Translations under genes and position numbers: made by a program
Part shown: positions 1-7,249 of the stretch, piece by piece
Layout: each line of letters starts with the position of its first letter
How positions within the stretch are numbered: position 1 is the first letter of the stretch
DNA from: Parafrigoribacterium_A soli
GTDB taxonomy: Bacteria; Actinomycetota; Actinomycetes; Actinomycetales; Microbacteriaceae
Reading direction: 5' to 3'
NCBI RefSeq assembly: GCF_040227235.1
Contig: NZ_JBELNZ010000002.1
Coordinates: forward strand, 124,001-188,000
DNA: 64,000 bases
The notes under the pieces: generated by a model
The model's input: only the letters and a program-made list of their open reading frames with translations
Databases searched by the model: none
Told to the model about the DNA's origin: nothing

Positions 1-2
1 AC

Positions 3-554
3 TCGATCAACGTCACGCTCGACGGCTGTTGTCATCACGAGGCCGGCCTCGCGCCCGACGTCGAGTCGATGCGCTACTGGACGGATCAGCTGGCGCGCGC
101 CGACGCCCTGCTGTTCGGCCGGGTGACCTACGAAATGATGGAATCCGCGTGGCGCAAGCCTGCCTCGGGATCATGGCCCGACTGGGTGCAGGAGTGTCAG
201 ATCCCCTTCGCCGAGACCATCGATCGCGCGAAGAAGTACGTCGTCTCGAGCACGCTTGCCGCAGTCGACTGGAATGCAGAGCTGCTGCGAGGTGACGTGG
301 TGCAGGCGGTCCATCGGCTCACACAGGAGCCCGGCGAAGGGCTGTGGGTCGGTGGTGTCACGCTTCCTGGTGCGTTGGCGGACGCAGACCTGATCGACGA
401 GTACGAGTTCCTCGTGCAGCCGGTGCTTGCCGGACACGGGCCGACGTTGCTCTCTGGGTTGCGCAAGCGCATCCAACTCGATCTCGTGGGCCGCGCCGAG
501 CTTCAGTCTGGCGCGGTCGCCATGCGATACCGGCCGAGGCGAGAGCCCGCGTGA
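3..554 (+). CDS. Dihydrofolate-reductase-fold (RibD C-terminal-like) protein, 5' truncated
   Basis: The reading frame is open from the window edge, so the start codon lies upstream; 183 codons are visible. The visible N-terminus contains SINVTLDG, matching the MSLDG-type strand that opens DHFR/RibD_C proteins, followed by LLFGRVTYEMM, the family's LGRxTYE-type loop, and a later segment LWVGGVTLPGALADADLIDEYE typical of the nucleotide-binding end. Members bind NADPH and probably reduce a small substrate, but most stand-alone copies have no known substrate. It ends 7 nt before the minus-strand tRNA-Val and is convergent with it. The family call is good; the precise function is unknown. Confidence 0.8.
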   Translation, partial: SINVTLDGCCHHEAGLAPDVESMRYWTDQLARADALLFGRVTYEMMESAWRKPASGSWPDWVQECQIPFAETIDRAKKYVVSSTLAAVDWNAELLRGDVVQAVHRLTQEPGEGLWVGGVTLPGALADADLIDEYEFLVQPVLAGHGPTLLSGLRKRIQLDLVGRAELQSGAVAMRYRPRREPA

Positions 555-561
555 CGCGCTG

Positions 562-637
562 TGGTGGGCGATACCGGACTCGAACCGATGACCTCTTCCG
601 TGTGAAGGAAGCGCGCTACCAACTGCGCCAATCGCCC
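562..637 (-). tRNA. tRNA-Val(CAC)
   Basis: The minus strand folds as a cloverleaf: acceptor GGGCGAT/ATCGCCC, anticodon stem CTTCC/GGAAG around loop TTCACAC (anticodon CAC), and T-loop GGTTCGAGTCC. The discriminator is A, and the CCA end is encoded (complement of 562-564). It is 76 nt with CCA. Confidence 0.95.
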
Positions 638-675
638 GCTGAAAGCCTCCGAAGCGGCTCTTTCTGCGAGACACG

Positions 676-681
676 ATCCTA
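676..681 (-). promoter_or_regulatory. -10 box for tRNA-Val(CAC)
   Basis: TAGGAT on the minus strand lies 38 nt upstream of the tRNA 5' end, which would allow a short 5' leader to be removed by RNase P. No clear -35 was recognised, so this is only a candidate. Confidence 0.4.
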
Positions 682-737
682 GCCGACACGAAGGCGGAGC
701 ACCTATTCGAGCGCGCCGCGACACACACCGCGCTGCG

Positions 738-766
738 TTTGGCTAACGCTCCGGCTTTCGTATAGA
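738..766 (+). promoter_or_regulatory. Promoter of the tRNA-Gly/Cys/Val cluster
   Basis: TTTGGC (738-743) and TATAGA (761-766) are separated by 17 nt and sit 28 nt upstream of tRNA-Gly. It is the best sigma-A-like pair in the 638-794 gap, which otherwise holds nothing recognisable. Confidence 0.45.
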
Positions 767-794
767 GTCACTGAGCACGCAGAAATGCGGGCAT

Positions 795-866
795 GCGGAT
801 GTGGCGCAGTGGTAGCGCATCACCTTGCCAAGGTGAGGGTCGCGAGTTCGAATCTCGTCATCCGCT
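795..866 (+). tRNA. tRNA-Gly(GCC)
   Basis: Acceptor GCGGATG/CATCCGC, anticodon stem TCACC/GGTGA, loop TTGCCAA (anticodon GCC), and T-loop AGTTCGAATCT form a full cloverleaf. The discriminator is T and no CCA is encoded (CGA follows). It is the first of three same-strand tRNAs. Confidence 0.95.
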
Positions 867-915
867 CGAGTGAAGTCTCACGCTGAGAACTCAACAACGT
901 GTGAGAACCCACCAT

Positions 916-989
916 GGTGGCGTGGCCGAGAGGCGAGGCAGCGGCCTGCAAAGCCGTCCACACGGGTTCAAATCCCGTCGCCACCTCCA
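916..989 (+). tRNA. tRNA-Cys(GCA)
   Basis: Acceptor GGTGGCG/CGCCACC, anticodon stem GCGGC/GCCGT, loop CTGCAAA (anticodon GCA), T-loop GGTTCAAATCC. The discriminator is T at 986 and CCA is encoded at 987-989. The gene lies 49 nt after tRNA-Gly and is probably co-transcribed. Confidence 0.95.
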
Positions 990-1030
990 CTCAGCAACAC
1001 TCAGAACAAAACCACTCAGTACGACATCCC

Positions 1031-1102
1031 GGGCGGTTGGCGCAGCGGTAGCGCGCTTCCCTGACACGGAAGAGGTCGCTGGTTCGATCCCAGTACCGCC
1101 CA
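1031..1102 (+). tRNA. tRNA-Val(GAC)
   Basis: Acceptor GGGCGGT/ACCGCCC, anticodon stem CTTCC/GGAAG, loop CTGACAC (anticodon GAC), T-loop GGTTCGATCC, discriminator A, no encoded CCA. It is the last gene of the cluster. Its 3' end (T-arm plus acceptor strand) is repeated twice more downstream, at 1212-1236 and 1343-1367, without the 5' half of a tRNA. Confidence 0.95.
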
Positions 1103-1107
1103 CACAA

Positions 1108-1147
1108 GTAAGGCTCCGAAACTGTGTTTCGGAGCCTTACGTCTTTT
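1108..1147 (+). terminator. Intrinsic terminator after tRNA-Val(GAC)
   Basis: A perfect 14-bp stem (1108-1121 with 1127-1140) with a 5-nt loop starts 5 nt after the tRNA and is followed by GTCTTTT. It is well placed to end the tRNA cluster transcript. Confidence 0.8.
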
Positions 1148-1241
1148 CTGGATCGAGCCGGCGACCTGACGACCACCGCGAACGCTCCGCGTCCACTCCA
1201 AGGCGGTCGTCCTGGTTCGATCCCAGTACCGCCCACTTCAG

Positions 1242-1271
1242 TAGGGCCCCGAAACTCGTTTCGGGGCCCTA
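1242..1271. terminator. Second copy of the tRNA-Val terminator hairpin
   Basis: A perfect 13-bp stem (1242-1254 with 1259-1271) with loop CTCG, followed by TGTCATTT. Compared with the first copy, two stem bases differ on each arm and all changes are compensatory, so pairing is kept. It could act as a back-up terminator for the tRNAs or for the VIT gene on the other strand. Confidence 0.6.
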
Positions 1272-1408
1272 TGTCATTTCAGGATCGAGCCGGCGACCGA
1301 CGACCACCGCGAACGCTCCGCGACCGCTCGAAGGCGGCCGTCCTGGTTCGATCCCAGTGCCGCGCACTTTAGGAAGGCTCCGAAAACTCTTGTCGGGGCG
1401 TTACGTCA

Positions 1409-2137
1409 TCAACCGATGTGGGTGCCCACCAGGCTGCCGATGGCGAAGGTCACGACCATGGTCACCACGCTGACCAACACATTGCGGATGATCGCTCGAC
1501 CGGGTGCAGCGCCTCCGAGTCGTGCGGCAACCCATCCGGTGATCGACAGCGACGCGATCACGGCGACGAAGGTGATCGGTATGCGCACACTCACCGGCGG
1601 CAATGCGATCGCGAGCAGCGGGAGTACCGACCCGAGCGCGAACGACACCATCGATGCGAGGGCGGCGGCCCACGGATTGGCGTGATGGTCCGGGTCGATG
1701 CCCAGTTCGATCTGCGCGTGGGCCCGGAGCGCGTCATGAGCGGTCAACTCCGTCGCGACCCGCGACGCTGTGTCTTTCGACAGCCCCTGCGCCTCGTAGA
1801 GTTCGGCGAGTTCGGCGAGCTCCTCATCGGGCATGTGCTCGAGTTCGTATCGCTCCTTTGCCAGCGCGGCGCGCTCGGTGTCGCGCTGCGCGCTCACCGA
1901 GGTGTACTCGCCACCGGCCATCGACAGCGCGCCGGCTACGAGTCCGGCGAGCCCCGCGATGAGGATGGCCGCGACGTTCGCCGTGGCGCCCGCGACGCCC
2001 ACAACGAGGCCCGCCGTTGAGACGATTCCGTCGTTGGCGCCGAGCACTCCGGCTCTCAGCCAATTCAAGCGCGATGCGAGGTGCGCGTCGTGGGGCTCGT
2101 CGTGGGGTTCGAAGGCGGGGCTCGCGGGGACGGTCAT
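1409..2137 (-). CDS. VIT1/CCC1-family iron/manganese transporter
   Basis: The 242-aa protein fits VIT/CCC1 membrane transporters, which move Fe2+ or Mn2+ out of the cytoplasm. It has the family opening HLASRLNWLRAGVLGANDGIVSTAGLVVG (described here as residues ~19-47), then AGALSMAGGEYTSVSAQRD, a charged cytosolic segment rich in Glu (metal-binding in this family), and three further hydrophobic helices at ~157-180, 182-204 and 213-238. The N-terminus carries three His in EPHDEPHDAH. The gene is monocistronic and convergent with the tRNA repeat; it diverges from thrS. A TAGCGT box 6 nt before ATG suggests a leaderless mRNA. Metal specificity cannot be told from sequence. Confidence 0.88.
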   Translation of the reverse strand: MTVPASPAFEPHDEPHDAHLASRLNWLRAGVLGANDGIVSTAGLVVGVAGATANVAAILIAGLAGLVAGALSMAGGEYTSVSAQRDTERAALAKERYELEHMPDEELAELAELYEAQGLSKDTASRVATELTAHDALRAHAQIELGIDPDHHANPWAAALASMVSFALGSVLPLLAIALPPVSVRIPITFVAVIASLSITGWVAARLGGAAPGRAIIRNVLVSVVTMVVTFAIGSLVGTHIG

Positions 2138-2143
2138 GCTGCG

Positions 2144-2149
2144 ACGCTA
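2144..2149 (-). promoter_or_regulatory. -10 box of the VIT gene (leaderless)
   Basis: TAGCGT on the minus strand is followed by 6 nt and then the ATG, so transcription should begin at or next to the start codon. No Shine-Dalgarno is present. It overlaps by two bases the candidate -10 of thrS on the other strand. Confidence 0.5.
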
Positions 2150-2153
2150 CAGT
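2148..2153 (+). promoter_or_regulatory. -10 box of thrS
   Basis: TACAGT lies 38 nt upstream of the thrS GTG, placing the transcript start near 2160. The leader would be about 32 nt, too short for a T-box. AAGGAG at 2176-2181 is the ribosome binding site. Confidence 0.5.
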
Positions 2154-2191
2154 TGTTCTGACCACTTTTCCCAGTAAGGAGCACCTCACCA

Positions 2192-4210
2192 GTGTCTGAA
2201 TCCTCCGCCAGCGCCGCGTCCCCGATTGAGGCAGTGACGGCCGAGACAGACACGACGGGGTTCGAGCTGTTCACCGACCGCAGCGTCGTCGCGGTGAGGG
2301 TCGACGGGCAGCTGCGCGACCTCGCCGCCGCGGTGAAGGCCGGCGACGTGGTCGAACCGGTACTGATCTCGTCGGCGGACGGTCTCAGCATCCTCCGGCA
2401 CTCGGCAGCACACGTCGCCGCGCAGGCCGTGCAGTCGATCAATCCGGAGGCGAAACTCGGCATCGGACCGCCCATCACCGACGGTTTCTACTACGACTTC
2501 GACGTCGAGGTGCCGTTCACGCCCGAGGATCTCAAGGCCATCGACAAGGCCATGGAACGGATCATCAAGCAGGGCCAGCGCTTTGTGCGCCGCGTTGTCA
2601 CCGAGGATGAGGCACGCGCGGCACTCGCTGGCGAGCCGTACAAGCTCGAGCTCATTGGTCTGAAGGGCCACCCCACCGAGGGTGCGGGCGGCACGGATGA
2701 CAACGAATCCGTGGAGGTCGGCGGTGCCGAGCTGACCATCTACGACAACGTCGATCCCAAGACCGGCGAGACCGTGTGGCGCGACCTGTGCCGGGGCCCG
2801 CACCTGCCGAACACGCGCATGATCGGCAACGGATACGCGCTCACCCGCACCGCCGCCGCCTACTGGCGCGGCTCGGAGAAGAACAAGCAGTTGCAGCGCC
2901 TGTACGGCACGGCGTGGCCGACCAAGGAGGAGTTGAGGGCGTATCAGGCCCGGATGGAAGAGGCGGCGAAGCGCGACCACCGCAAGCTCGGCGCGGAACT
3001 CGACCTGTTCTCGTTCCCCGAGGAGATCGGCTCGGGACTCGCGGTGTTCCACCCCCGGGGCGGAATCATCCGCGCCGAGATCGAGAACTACATGCGCGAG
3101 CGGCTGCTCGCCAACGACTACGAGCTCGTCAACACGCCGCACATCACCAAGGCGCACCTCTACGAGGTCAGCCAGCACCTCAGCTGGTACAAGGACGGCA
3201 TGTTCCCGCCCATGCACCTCGATGAGGAGCGCGACGACGAGGGCAACATCACCCGGCAGGGGCAGGACTACTACCTCAAGCCCATGAACTGCCCGATGCA
3301 CAACCTGATCTACCGGGCGCGCGGCCGCAGCTATCGCGAGCTCCCGCTGCGACTCGCGGAGTTCGGCACGGTCTACCGCTACGAGAAGAGCGGAACGCTC
3401 TCCGGCCTCACCCGCGTTCGCGGCCTCACCCAGGATGACGCACATATCTACGTCACGCCCGAACAGGTGAAGCCGGAACTCACCCGCCAGCTCGAATTCG
3501 TGCTCGAAACCCTGCGCGGCTACGGACTCACCGACTTCTACCTCGAGCTCTCGACCAGGGACCCGGAGAAGTCCGTGGGAAGCAACGAGCAGTGGGACGA
3601 GGCGACAGAGACCCTGCGACAGGTCGCCGTCGAATCCGGGCTCGAACTCGTCGATGACCCGGGCGGAGCCGCGTTCTACGGGCCGAAGATCTCGGTGCAG
3701 GCGAGGGACGCCATCGGCCGCACCTGGCAACTCTCCACGGTGCAGCTCGACTTCAACCAGCCCGAACTTTTCGACCTCGAATACACCGCGGCGGATGGCA
3801 CGAGGCAGCAGCCGGTGATGATCCACCGCGCGCTCCTCGGATCGATCGAGCGTTTCTTCGCGATCCTGCTCGAGCACTATGCCGGCGCTTTCCCGGTGTG
3901 GCTGTCCCCGGTGCAGGTGGTCGGCATCCCGGTGGCGGACGAATATGGCGACTACCTCGACGGCGTGATTGCGCAGCTCAAGGCCAGGGGAGTGCGCGCA
4001 GAGGTCGACCATTCGAGCGATCGGATGCCGAAGAAGATCCGCACGCACACCAAGGCCAAGGTGCCCTTCCAGCTCATTGCCGGCGAAGAGGACAGGGCGG
4101 CGGGTGCGGTCAGCTTCCGCTTCCGTGACGGCACGCAGGAGAACGGCATCCCCATCGCCGACGCGATCGAGAGAATCACGACCGCGATCGCGACGAAGGC
4201 GCAGGTGTAG
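2192..4210 (+). CDS. thrS: Threonyl-tRNA synthetase
   Basis: This class II synthetase (672 aa) attaches threonine to tRNA-Thr in the cytoplasm. An N-terminal TGS-like domain (~22-62) precedes the editing domain, whose HxxxH metal motif is at H70/H74. The catalytic core has the zinc Cys C367 in KPMNCPMHN, the motif-2 region around FGTVYRYEKSG, and motif 3 MIHRALLGSIERF, followed by the anticodon-binding domain. The start is GTG with AAGGAG 10 nt upstream. It is followed after 3 nt by the HIT gene, forming a two-gene unit common in Actinomycetota. Confidence 0.97.
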   Translation: MSESSASAASPIEAVTAETDTTGFELFTDRSVVAVRVDGQLRDLAAAVKAGDVVEPVLISSADGLSILRHSAAHVAAQAVQSINPEAKLGIGPPITDGFYYDFDVEVPFTPEDLKAIDKAMERIIKQGQRFVRRVVTEDEARAALAGEPYKLELIGLKGHPTEGAGGTDDNESVEVGGAELTIYDNVDPKTGETVWRDLCRGPHLPNTRMIGNGYALTRTAAAYWRGSEKNKQLQRLYGTAWPTKEELRAYQARMEEAAKRDHRKLGAELDLFSFPEEIGSGLAVFHPRGGIIRAEIENYMRERLLANDYELVNTPHITKAHLYEVSQHLSWYKDGMFPPMHLDEERDDEGNITRQGQDYYLKPMNCPMHNLIYRARGRSYRELPLRLAEFGTVYRYEKSGTLSGLTRVRGLTQDDAHIYVTPEQVKPELTRQLEFVLETLRGYGLTDFYLELSTRDPEKSVGSNEQWDEATETLRQVAVESGLELVDDPGGAAFYGPKISVQARDAIGRTWQLSTVQLDFNQPELFDLEYTAADGTRQQPVMIHRALLGSIERFFAILLEHYAGAFPVWLSPVQVVGIPVADEYGDYLDGVIAQLKARGVRAEVDHSSDRMPKKIRTHTKAKVPFQLIAGEEDRAAGAVSFRFRDGTQENGIPIADAIERITTAIATKAQV

Positions 4211-4213
4211 CCC

Positions 4214-4780
4214 ATGGGTCCATACGAGCCAGGAGAGTTCGGCGACGTGCCGATCGAGAACTCGAGCGACTTCGCGGCCGTGCCGGACTCGTTCCAGCGG
4301 TTATGGACGCCTCACCGTCTCGTCTACATCCAAGAGGGACAGCAGCCGGAGGCGCACGCATGCCCCTTCTGCACCGCCCCCGCGCTCGACGACGAGAAGG
4401 CGCTCATCGTTGCCCGCGGCGAGCACTGCTACGTGCTGCTGAACCTGTTTCCGTACAACACCGGCCATCTGCTGGTGTGCCCGTACCGGCACATCGCGAG
4501 CTACGACCAGGCCAACGCCGAGGAGGTTGCCGAGATGGGTAGCCTCACCCAGACGGCGATGCGCGTGCTCAGCGAGGTCGCGCACTGCGATGGCTTCAAC
4601 CTCGGAATGAACCAGGGCAGGATCGCCGGCGCGGGCATCGCCGACCACCTGCACCAGCACATCGTTCCGCGCTGGGCGCTCGACTCGAACTTCTTTCCGA
4701 TCATCGCCAAAACGAAGGCCGTGCCGCAGCTCCTGGGGGGCGTTCGGGCGGATGTCGCCGCGGCCTGGCCGAAGCCCTAG
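4214..4780 (+). CDS. HIT-domain protein, probable Ap4A phosphorylase
   Basis: The 188-aa protein carries the histidine triad H145-L-H147-Q-H149 in DHLHQHIVPRW, which gives the nucleophile for cleaving dinucleoside polyphosphates or nucleoside phosphoramidates. An N-terminal CPFC pair (C50, C53) and a later HIxxY segment fit the zinc-containing actinobacterial Ap4A phosphorylase type. It begins 3 nt after thrS; aminoacyl-tRNA synthetases make Ap4A as a by-product, so the pairing makes sense. The substrate itself is inferred from the family. In many relatives pgsA follows; here pdxS does. Confidence 0.88.
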   Translation: MGPYEPGEFGDVPIENSSDFAAVPDSFQRLWTPHRLVYIQEGQQPEAHACPFCTAPALDDEKALIVARGEHCYVLLNLFPYNTGHLLVCPYRHIASYDQANAEEVAEMGSLTQTAMRVLSEVAHCDGFNLGMNQGRIAGAGIADHLHQHIVPRWALDSNFFPIIAKTKAVPQLLGGVRADVAAAWPKP

Positions 4781-4786
4781 TCGCAG

Positions 4787-4792
4787 TAGAAT
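4787..4792 (+). promoter_or_regulatory. -10 box of pdxST
   Basis: TAGAAT just after the HIT gene; the transcript would start near 4799 with a leader of ~94 nt. The leader contains a GCCGATCGGC palindrome (4864-4873), with no known riboswitch recognised. Confidence 0.45.
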
Positions 4793-4892
4793 AGGGGCAC
4801 ATCCCCACGCCGCGAAGGCAGCACGATCGCGCCGCTGAGACTGGATGGCACAGCTACGGGGCGCCGATCGGCAGCCCAAAGGGAAGGCAATA

Positions 4893-5795
4893 GTGAGCGA
4901 CAGCAGCAACGCAGGAGAACTGGGCACGAGCCGCGTCAAGCGCGGACTCGCCGAAATGCTCAAGGGCGGCGTCATCATGGACGTGGTGAACGCCGAGCAG
5001 GCGAAGATCGCCGAGGATGCCGGGGCCGTCGCAGTCATGGCGCTCGAACGGGTGCCCGCAGACATCCGTTCGCAGGGCGGTGTCGCTCGCATGAGCGACC
5101 CCGACCTCATCGACGGCATCATCGAGGCCGTGTCGATCCCGGTCATGGCGAAGGCCCGCATCGGCCACTTCGTCGAGGCGCAGATCCTCGAGGCGCTCAA
5201 GGTCGACTACATCGACGAGTCCGAGGTTCTCAGCCCGGCCGACTACGTGAACCACATCGACAAGTGGAAGTTCACCGTTCCCTTCGTCTGCGGCGCAACC
5301 AACCTGGGCGAGGCGCTGCGGCGCATCAACGAGGGCGCGGCGATGATTCGCTCGAAGGGCGAGGCAGGCACGGGCGACGTCTCCGAGGCCACCAAGCACA
5401 TCCGCACCATCAAGTCGGAGATCGCGGCGCTCACGGCGAAGAGCGAAGACGAGCTCTACGTCGCGGCCAAGGAACTGCAGGCGCCCTACGAGCTTGTGCT
5501 CGAAATTGCGCGCACCGGCAAGCTTCCCGTCGTGCTGTTCACCGCCGGCGGCGTCGCAACCCCCGCGGACGCCGCACTCATGATGCAGCTCGGTGCTGAC
5601 GGCGTGTTCGTCGGTTCCGGCATCTTCAAGTCGGGCGATCCCGCGAAGCGTGCCGCGGCCATCGTGAAGGCCACGACCTTCTTCGATGACGCCTCGGTCG
5701 TCGCCGAGGCCTCCCGAGGGCTCGGCGAGGCAATGGTGGGCATCAATGTCGCTGACCTCGCTGCACCGCACCGCCTCTCCGAACGTGGCTGGTAA
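4893..5795 (+). CDS. pdxS: Pyridoxal 5'-phosphate synthase, PdxS subunit
   Basis: PdxS forms the dodecameric core that makes PLP from ribose 5-phosphate, glyceraldehyde 3-phosphate and ammonia from PdxT. The 300-aa protein opens with the family's TSRVKRGLAEMLKGGVIMDVV and has the catalytic lysines in VMAKARIGHFVEAQ and MIRSKGEAGTG. An ATG at 4845 is in frame, but the GTG at 4893 is preferred because GGGAAGG (4881-4887) precedes it and the resulting protein has the normal family N-terminus. pdxT follows after 24 nt, so the two subunits are co-expressed. Confidence 0.96.
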   Translation: MSDSSNAGELGTSRVKRGLAEMLKGGVIMDVVNAEQAKIAEDAGAVAVMALERVPADIRSQGGVARMSDPDLIDGIIEAVSIPVMAKARIGHFVEAQILEALKVDYIDESEVLSPADYVNHIDKWKFTVPFVCGATNLGEALRRINEGAAMIRSKGEAGTGDVSEATKHIRTIKSEIAALTAKSEDELYVAAKELQAPYELVLEIARTGKLPVVLFTAGGVATPADAALMMQLGADGVFVGSGIFKSGDPAKRAAAIVKATTFFDDASVVAEASRGLGEAMVGINVADLAAPHRLSERGW

Positions 5796-5819
5796 CTCAC
5801 GCAACCGAAAGATCACGGC

Positions 5820-6428
5820 ATGACGGCGCCGATCGGTGTGCTCGCGCTGCAGGGCGACTTCCGCGAGCACATTGCCGTGCTGCGCTTCCTCGGTGCGGAT
5901 GTCATCCCGGTTCGGCGCGAAGAGGACCTGGACAAGGTGGCCGGGCTCGTCATCCCGGGCGGCGAGTCCAGCGTGATGGACAAACTCAGCCGCCTCTTCG
6001 GGCTCGCGGAACCGCTGAAGGCGGACATTGCATCCGGCCTGCCGGTGTACGGCACCTGCGCCGGCCTCATCATGCTCTCGAACACCGTGCTCGACGCGAT
6101 CGAGGGTCAGCAGAGCCTCGGCGGTCTCGACATCGACGTGCGCAGGAATGCCTTCGGTTCGCAGACCTCGTCCTTCGAGGTCGACCTCGACATTCCCGTG
6201 GTCGGCGACGTTCCGATGCACGCGGTCTTCATCCGGGCGCCCGTAGTCGAGCGGGTGGGCGACGATGTGACCGTCGTCTCTGCACTGGACGATGGCCGGG
6301 TCGTGGCTGTTGAGCAGGGCAACCTGCTCGGCACCTCGTTCCACCCGGAGATGACGGGCGACACGCGTTTTCACCAGTACTTCCTCGACCGTGTCGAGAG
6401 CGTGGGATTCGGCGCCAGTCACCGCTGA
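5820..6428 (+). CDS. pdxT: Pyridoxal 5'-phosphate synthase, glutaminase subunit PdxT
   Basis: This 202-aa class I glutamine amidotransferase supplies ammonia to PdxS. It begins with the typical IGVLALQGDFREH, has the PGGESSVM loop, the nucleophile C80 in YGTCAGLIM, and the His/Glu of the triad in SFHPEMTGD. The length is normal. Its ribosome binding site (GAAAG) is weak, which suggests dependence on translation of pdxS. Confidence 0.96.
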   Translation: MTAPIGVLALQGDFREHIAVLRFLGADVIPVRREEDLDKVAGLVIPGGESSVMDKLSRLFGLAEPLKADIASGLPVYGTCAGLIMLSNTVLDAIEGQQSLGGLDIDVRRNAFGSQTSSFEVDLDIPVVGDVPMHAVFIRAPVVERVGDDVTVVSALDDGRVVAVEQGNLLGTSFHPEMTGDTRFHQYFLDRVESVGFGASHR

Positions 6429-6466
6429 CCCTGCACGGCGCGGCCGGGAGGCGTCGAGCGGCTGGC

Positions 6467-6472
6467 TAGAAT
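6467..6472 (+). promoter_or_regulatory. -10 box of yebC (leaderless)
   Basis: TAGAAT is followed by 7 nt and the ATG at 6480, so the mRNA should start at the A of ATG. No Shine-Dalgarno precedes the start. Confidence 0.55.
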
Positions 6473-6479
6473 GTTCAGC

Positions 6480-7241
6480 ATGTCAGGTCACTCCAAATGG
6501 GCAACCACGAAGCACCAGAAGGCCGTTAAGGACTCGCGCCGTGCCAAGTCGTTCGCCAAGCTCATCAAGAACATCGAAGTCGCCGCGAAGCTCGGCGGCG
6601 CCGACCTGGCAGGCAACCCCACGCTCGTCGACGCCGTGCAGAAGGCGAAGAAGACCTCGGTCCCGAACTCCAACATCGATTCCGCGATCAAGCGCGGATC
6701 GGGCCAGCTCGGCGAGGCCGTCGACTACCAGACGATCATCTACGAGGGCTACGCGGCCGGCGGTGTCGCTCTGCTCATCGAGTGCCTCACCGACAACAAG
6801 AACCGCGCCGCAGCGGATGTGCGCACCATCATGACCCGCAACGGTGGCACGATGGGTGACCCGGGGAGCGTCGCATACAACTTCAGCCGCAAGGGCGTCA
6901 TCTCGGTCACGAAGACAGACAGCGTCACCGAGGACGACATCCTCGCGGCCGTACTCGATGCCGGTGCCGAGGAGGTCAACGACCGAGGCGCGGGCTTTGA
7001 AATCGTGTCGGAGCCGCACGACCTCGTGGCGGCGCGCACCGCGCTGCAGGAGGCGGGAATCGACTACGACTCGGCGGACGTCGAGTTCGTGCCCGGGCTC
7101 ACCATCGAGGTGGATGTCGAGACCGCGCGCAAGATCTTCCGCCTCATCGACGCGCTCGACGACAACGATGACGTGCAGAACGTCTACGGCAACTTCGACA
7201 TCCCCGCCGAGGTCCAGGCCGTCCTCGACGAGGAGGAGTAG
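6480..7241 (+). CDS. yebC: YebC/PmpR-family protein
   Basis: The 253-aa protein starts with the conserved MSGHSKWATTKHQKAVKDSRR and continues with the three-domain YebC fold. The family was long called a transcription regulator; recent work links members to relief of ribosome stalling at proline-rich stretches. An in-frame ATG at 6471 exists, but the family consensus and the TAGAAT box 7 nt before 6480 fix the start there. It is the first gene of the yebC-ruvCAB unit. The family call is firm; the role is inferred. Confidence 0.93.
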   Translation: MSGHSKWATTKHQKAVKDSRRAKSFAKLIKNIEVAAKLGGADLAGNPTLVDAVQKAKKTSVPNSNIDSAIKRGSGQLGEAVDYQTIIYEGYAAGGVALLIECLTDNKNRAAADVRTIMTRNGGTMGDPGSVAYNFSRKGVISVTKTDSVTEDDILAAVLDAGAEEVNDRGAGFEIVSEPHDLVAARTALQEAGIDYDSADVEFVPGLTIEVDVETARKIFRLIDALDDNDDVQNVYGNFDIPAEVQAVLDEEE

Positions 7242-7249
7242 GCCACCCT

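Larger units (their letters stand above)
1079..1410. repeat. Tandem ~132-bp repeat derived from the tRNA-Val 3' end
   Basis: Two full units and one partial unit start at 1079, 1212 and 1343 (periods 133 and 131). Each begins with the tRNA-Val(GAC) T-arm and acceptor 3' strand, continues with a hairpin (1108-1140, 1242-1271, and a degraded one near 1373-1403), and, in the two full units, a segment resembling the inverted tRNA T-arm (GGATCGAGCC at 1150-1159 and 1282-1291). That inverted arm can pair, with one G-T wobble, with GGTTCGATCC of the next unit (1214-1223, 1345-1354). The third unit decays at the stop codon of the convergent VIT gene. The block accounts for the whole 306-nt gap after the tRNA and contains no protein gene. 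Confidence 0.85.

Noticed and set aside
1079..1410. CRISPR-like or phage attachment site interpretation of the repeats
   Set aside because: Units are ~132 bp with no constant repeat/spacer pattern, so not CRISPR. No integrase or mobile-element gene is nearby, so an att origin is only a hypothesis.
901..1473. A 190-codon open frame across the tRNA cluster and repeats
   Set aside because: It runs through tRNA-Cys and tRNA-Val in sense orientation and is repetitive only because the DNA repeats; there is no ribosome binding site or homologous protein.
2154..2191. T-box leader before thrS
   Set aside because: The leader is about 32 nt, far too short, and lacks a TGGN-type T-box sequence.
4845..4892. 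N-terminally extended PdxS starting at ATG 4845
   Set aside because: The extra 16 residues are not part of the family, and the best ribosome binding site directly precedes GTG 4893.
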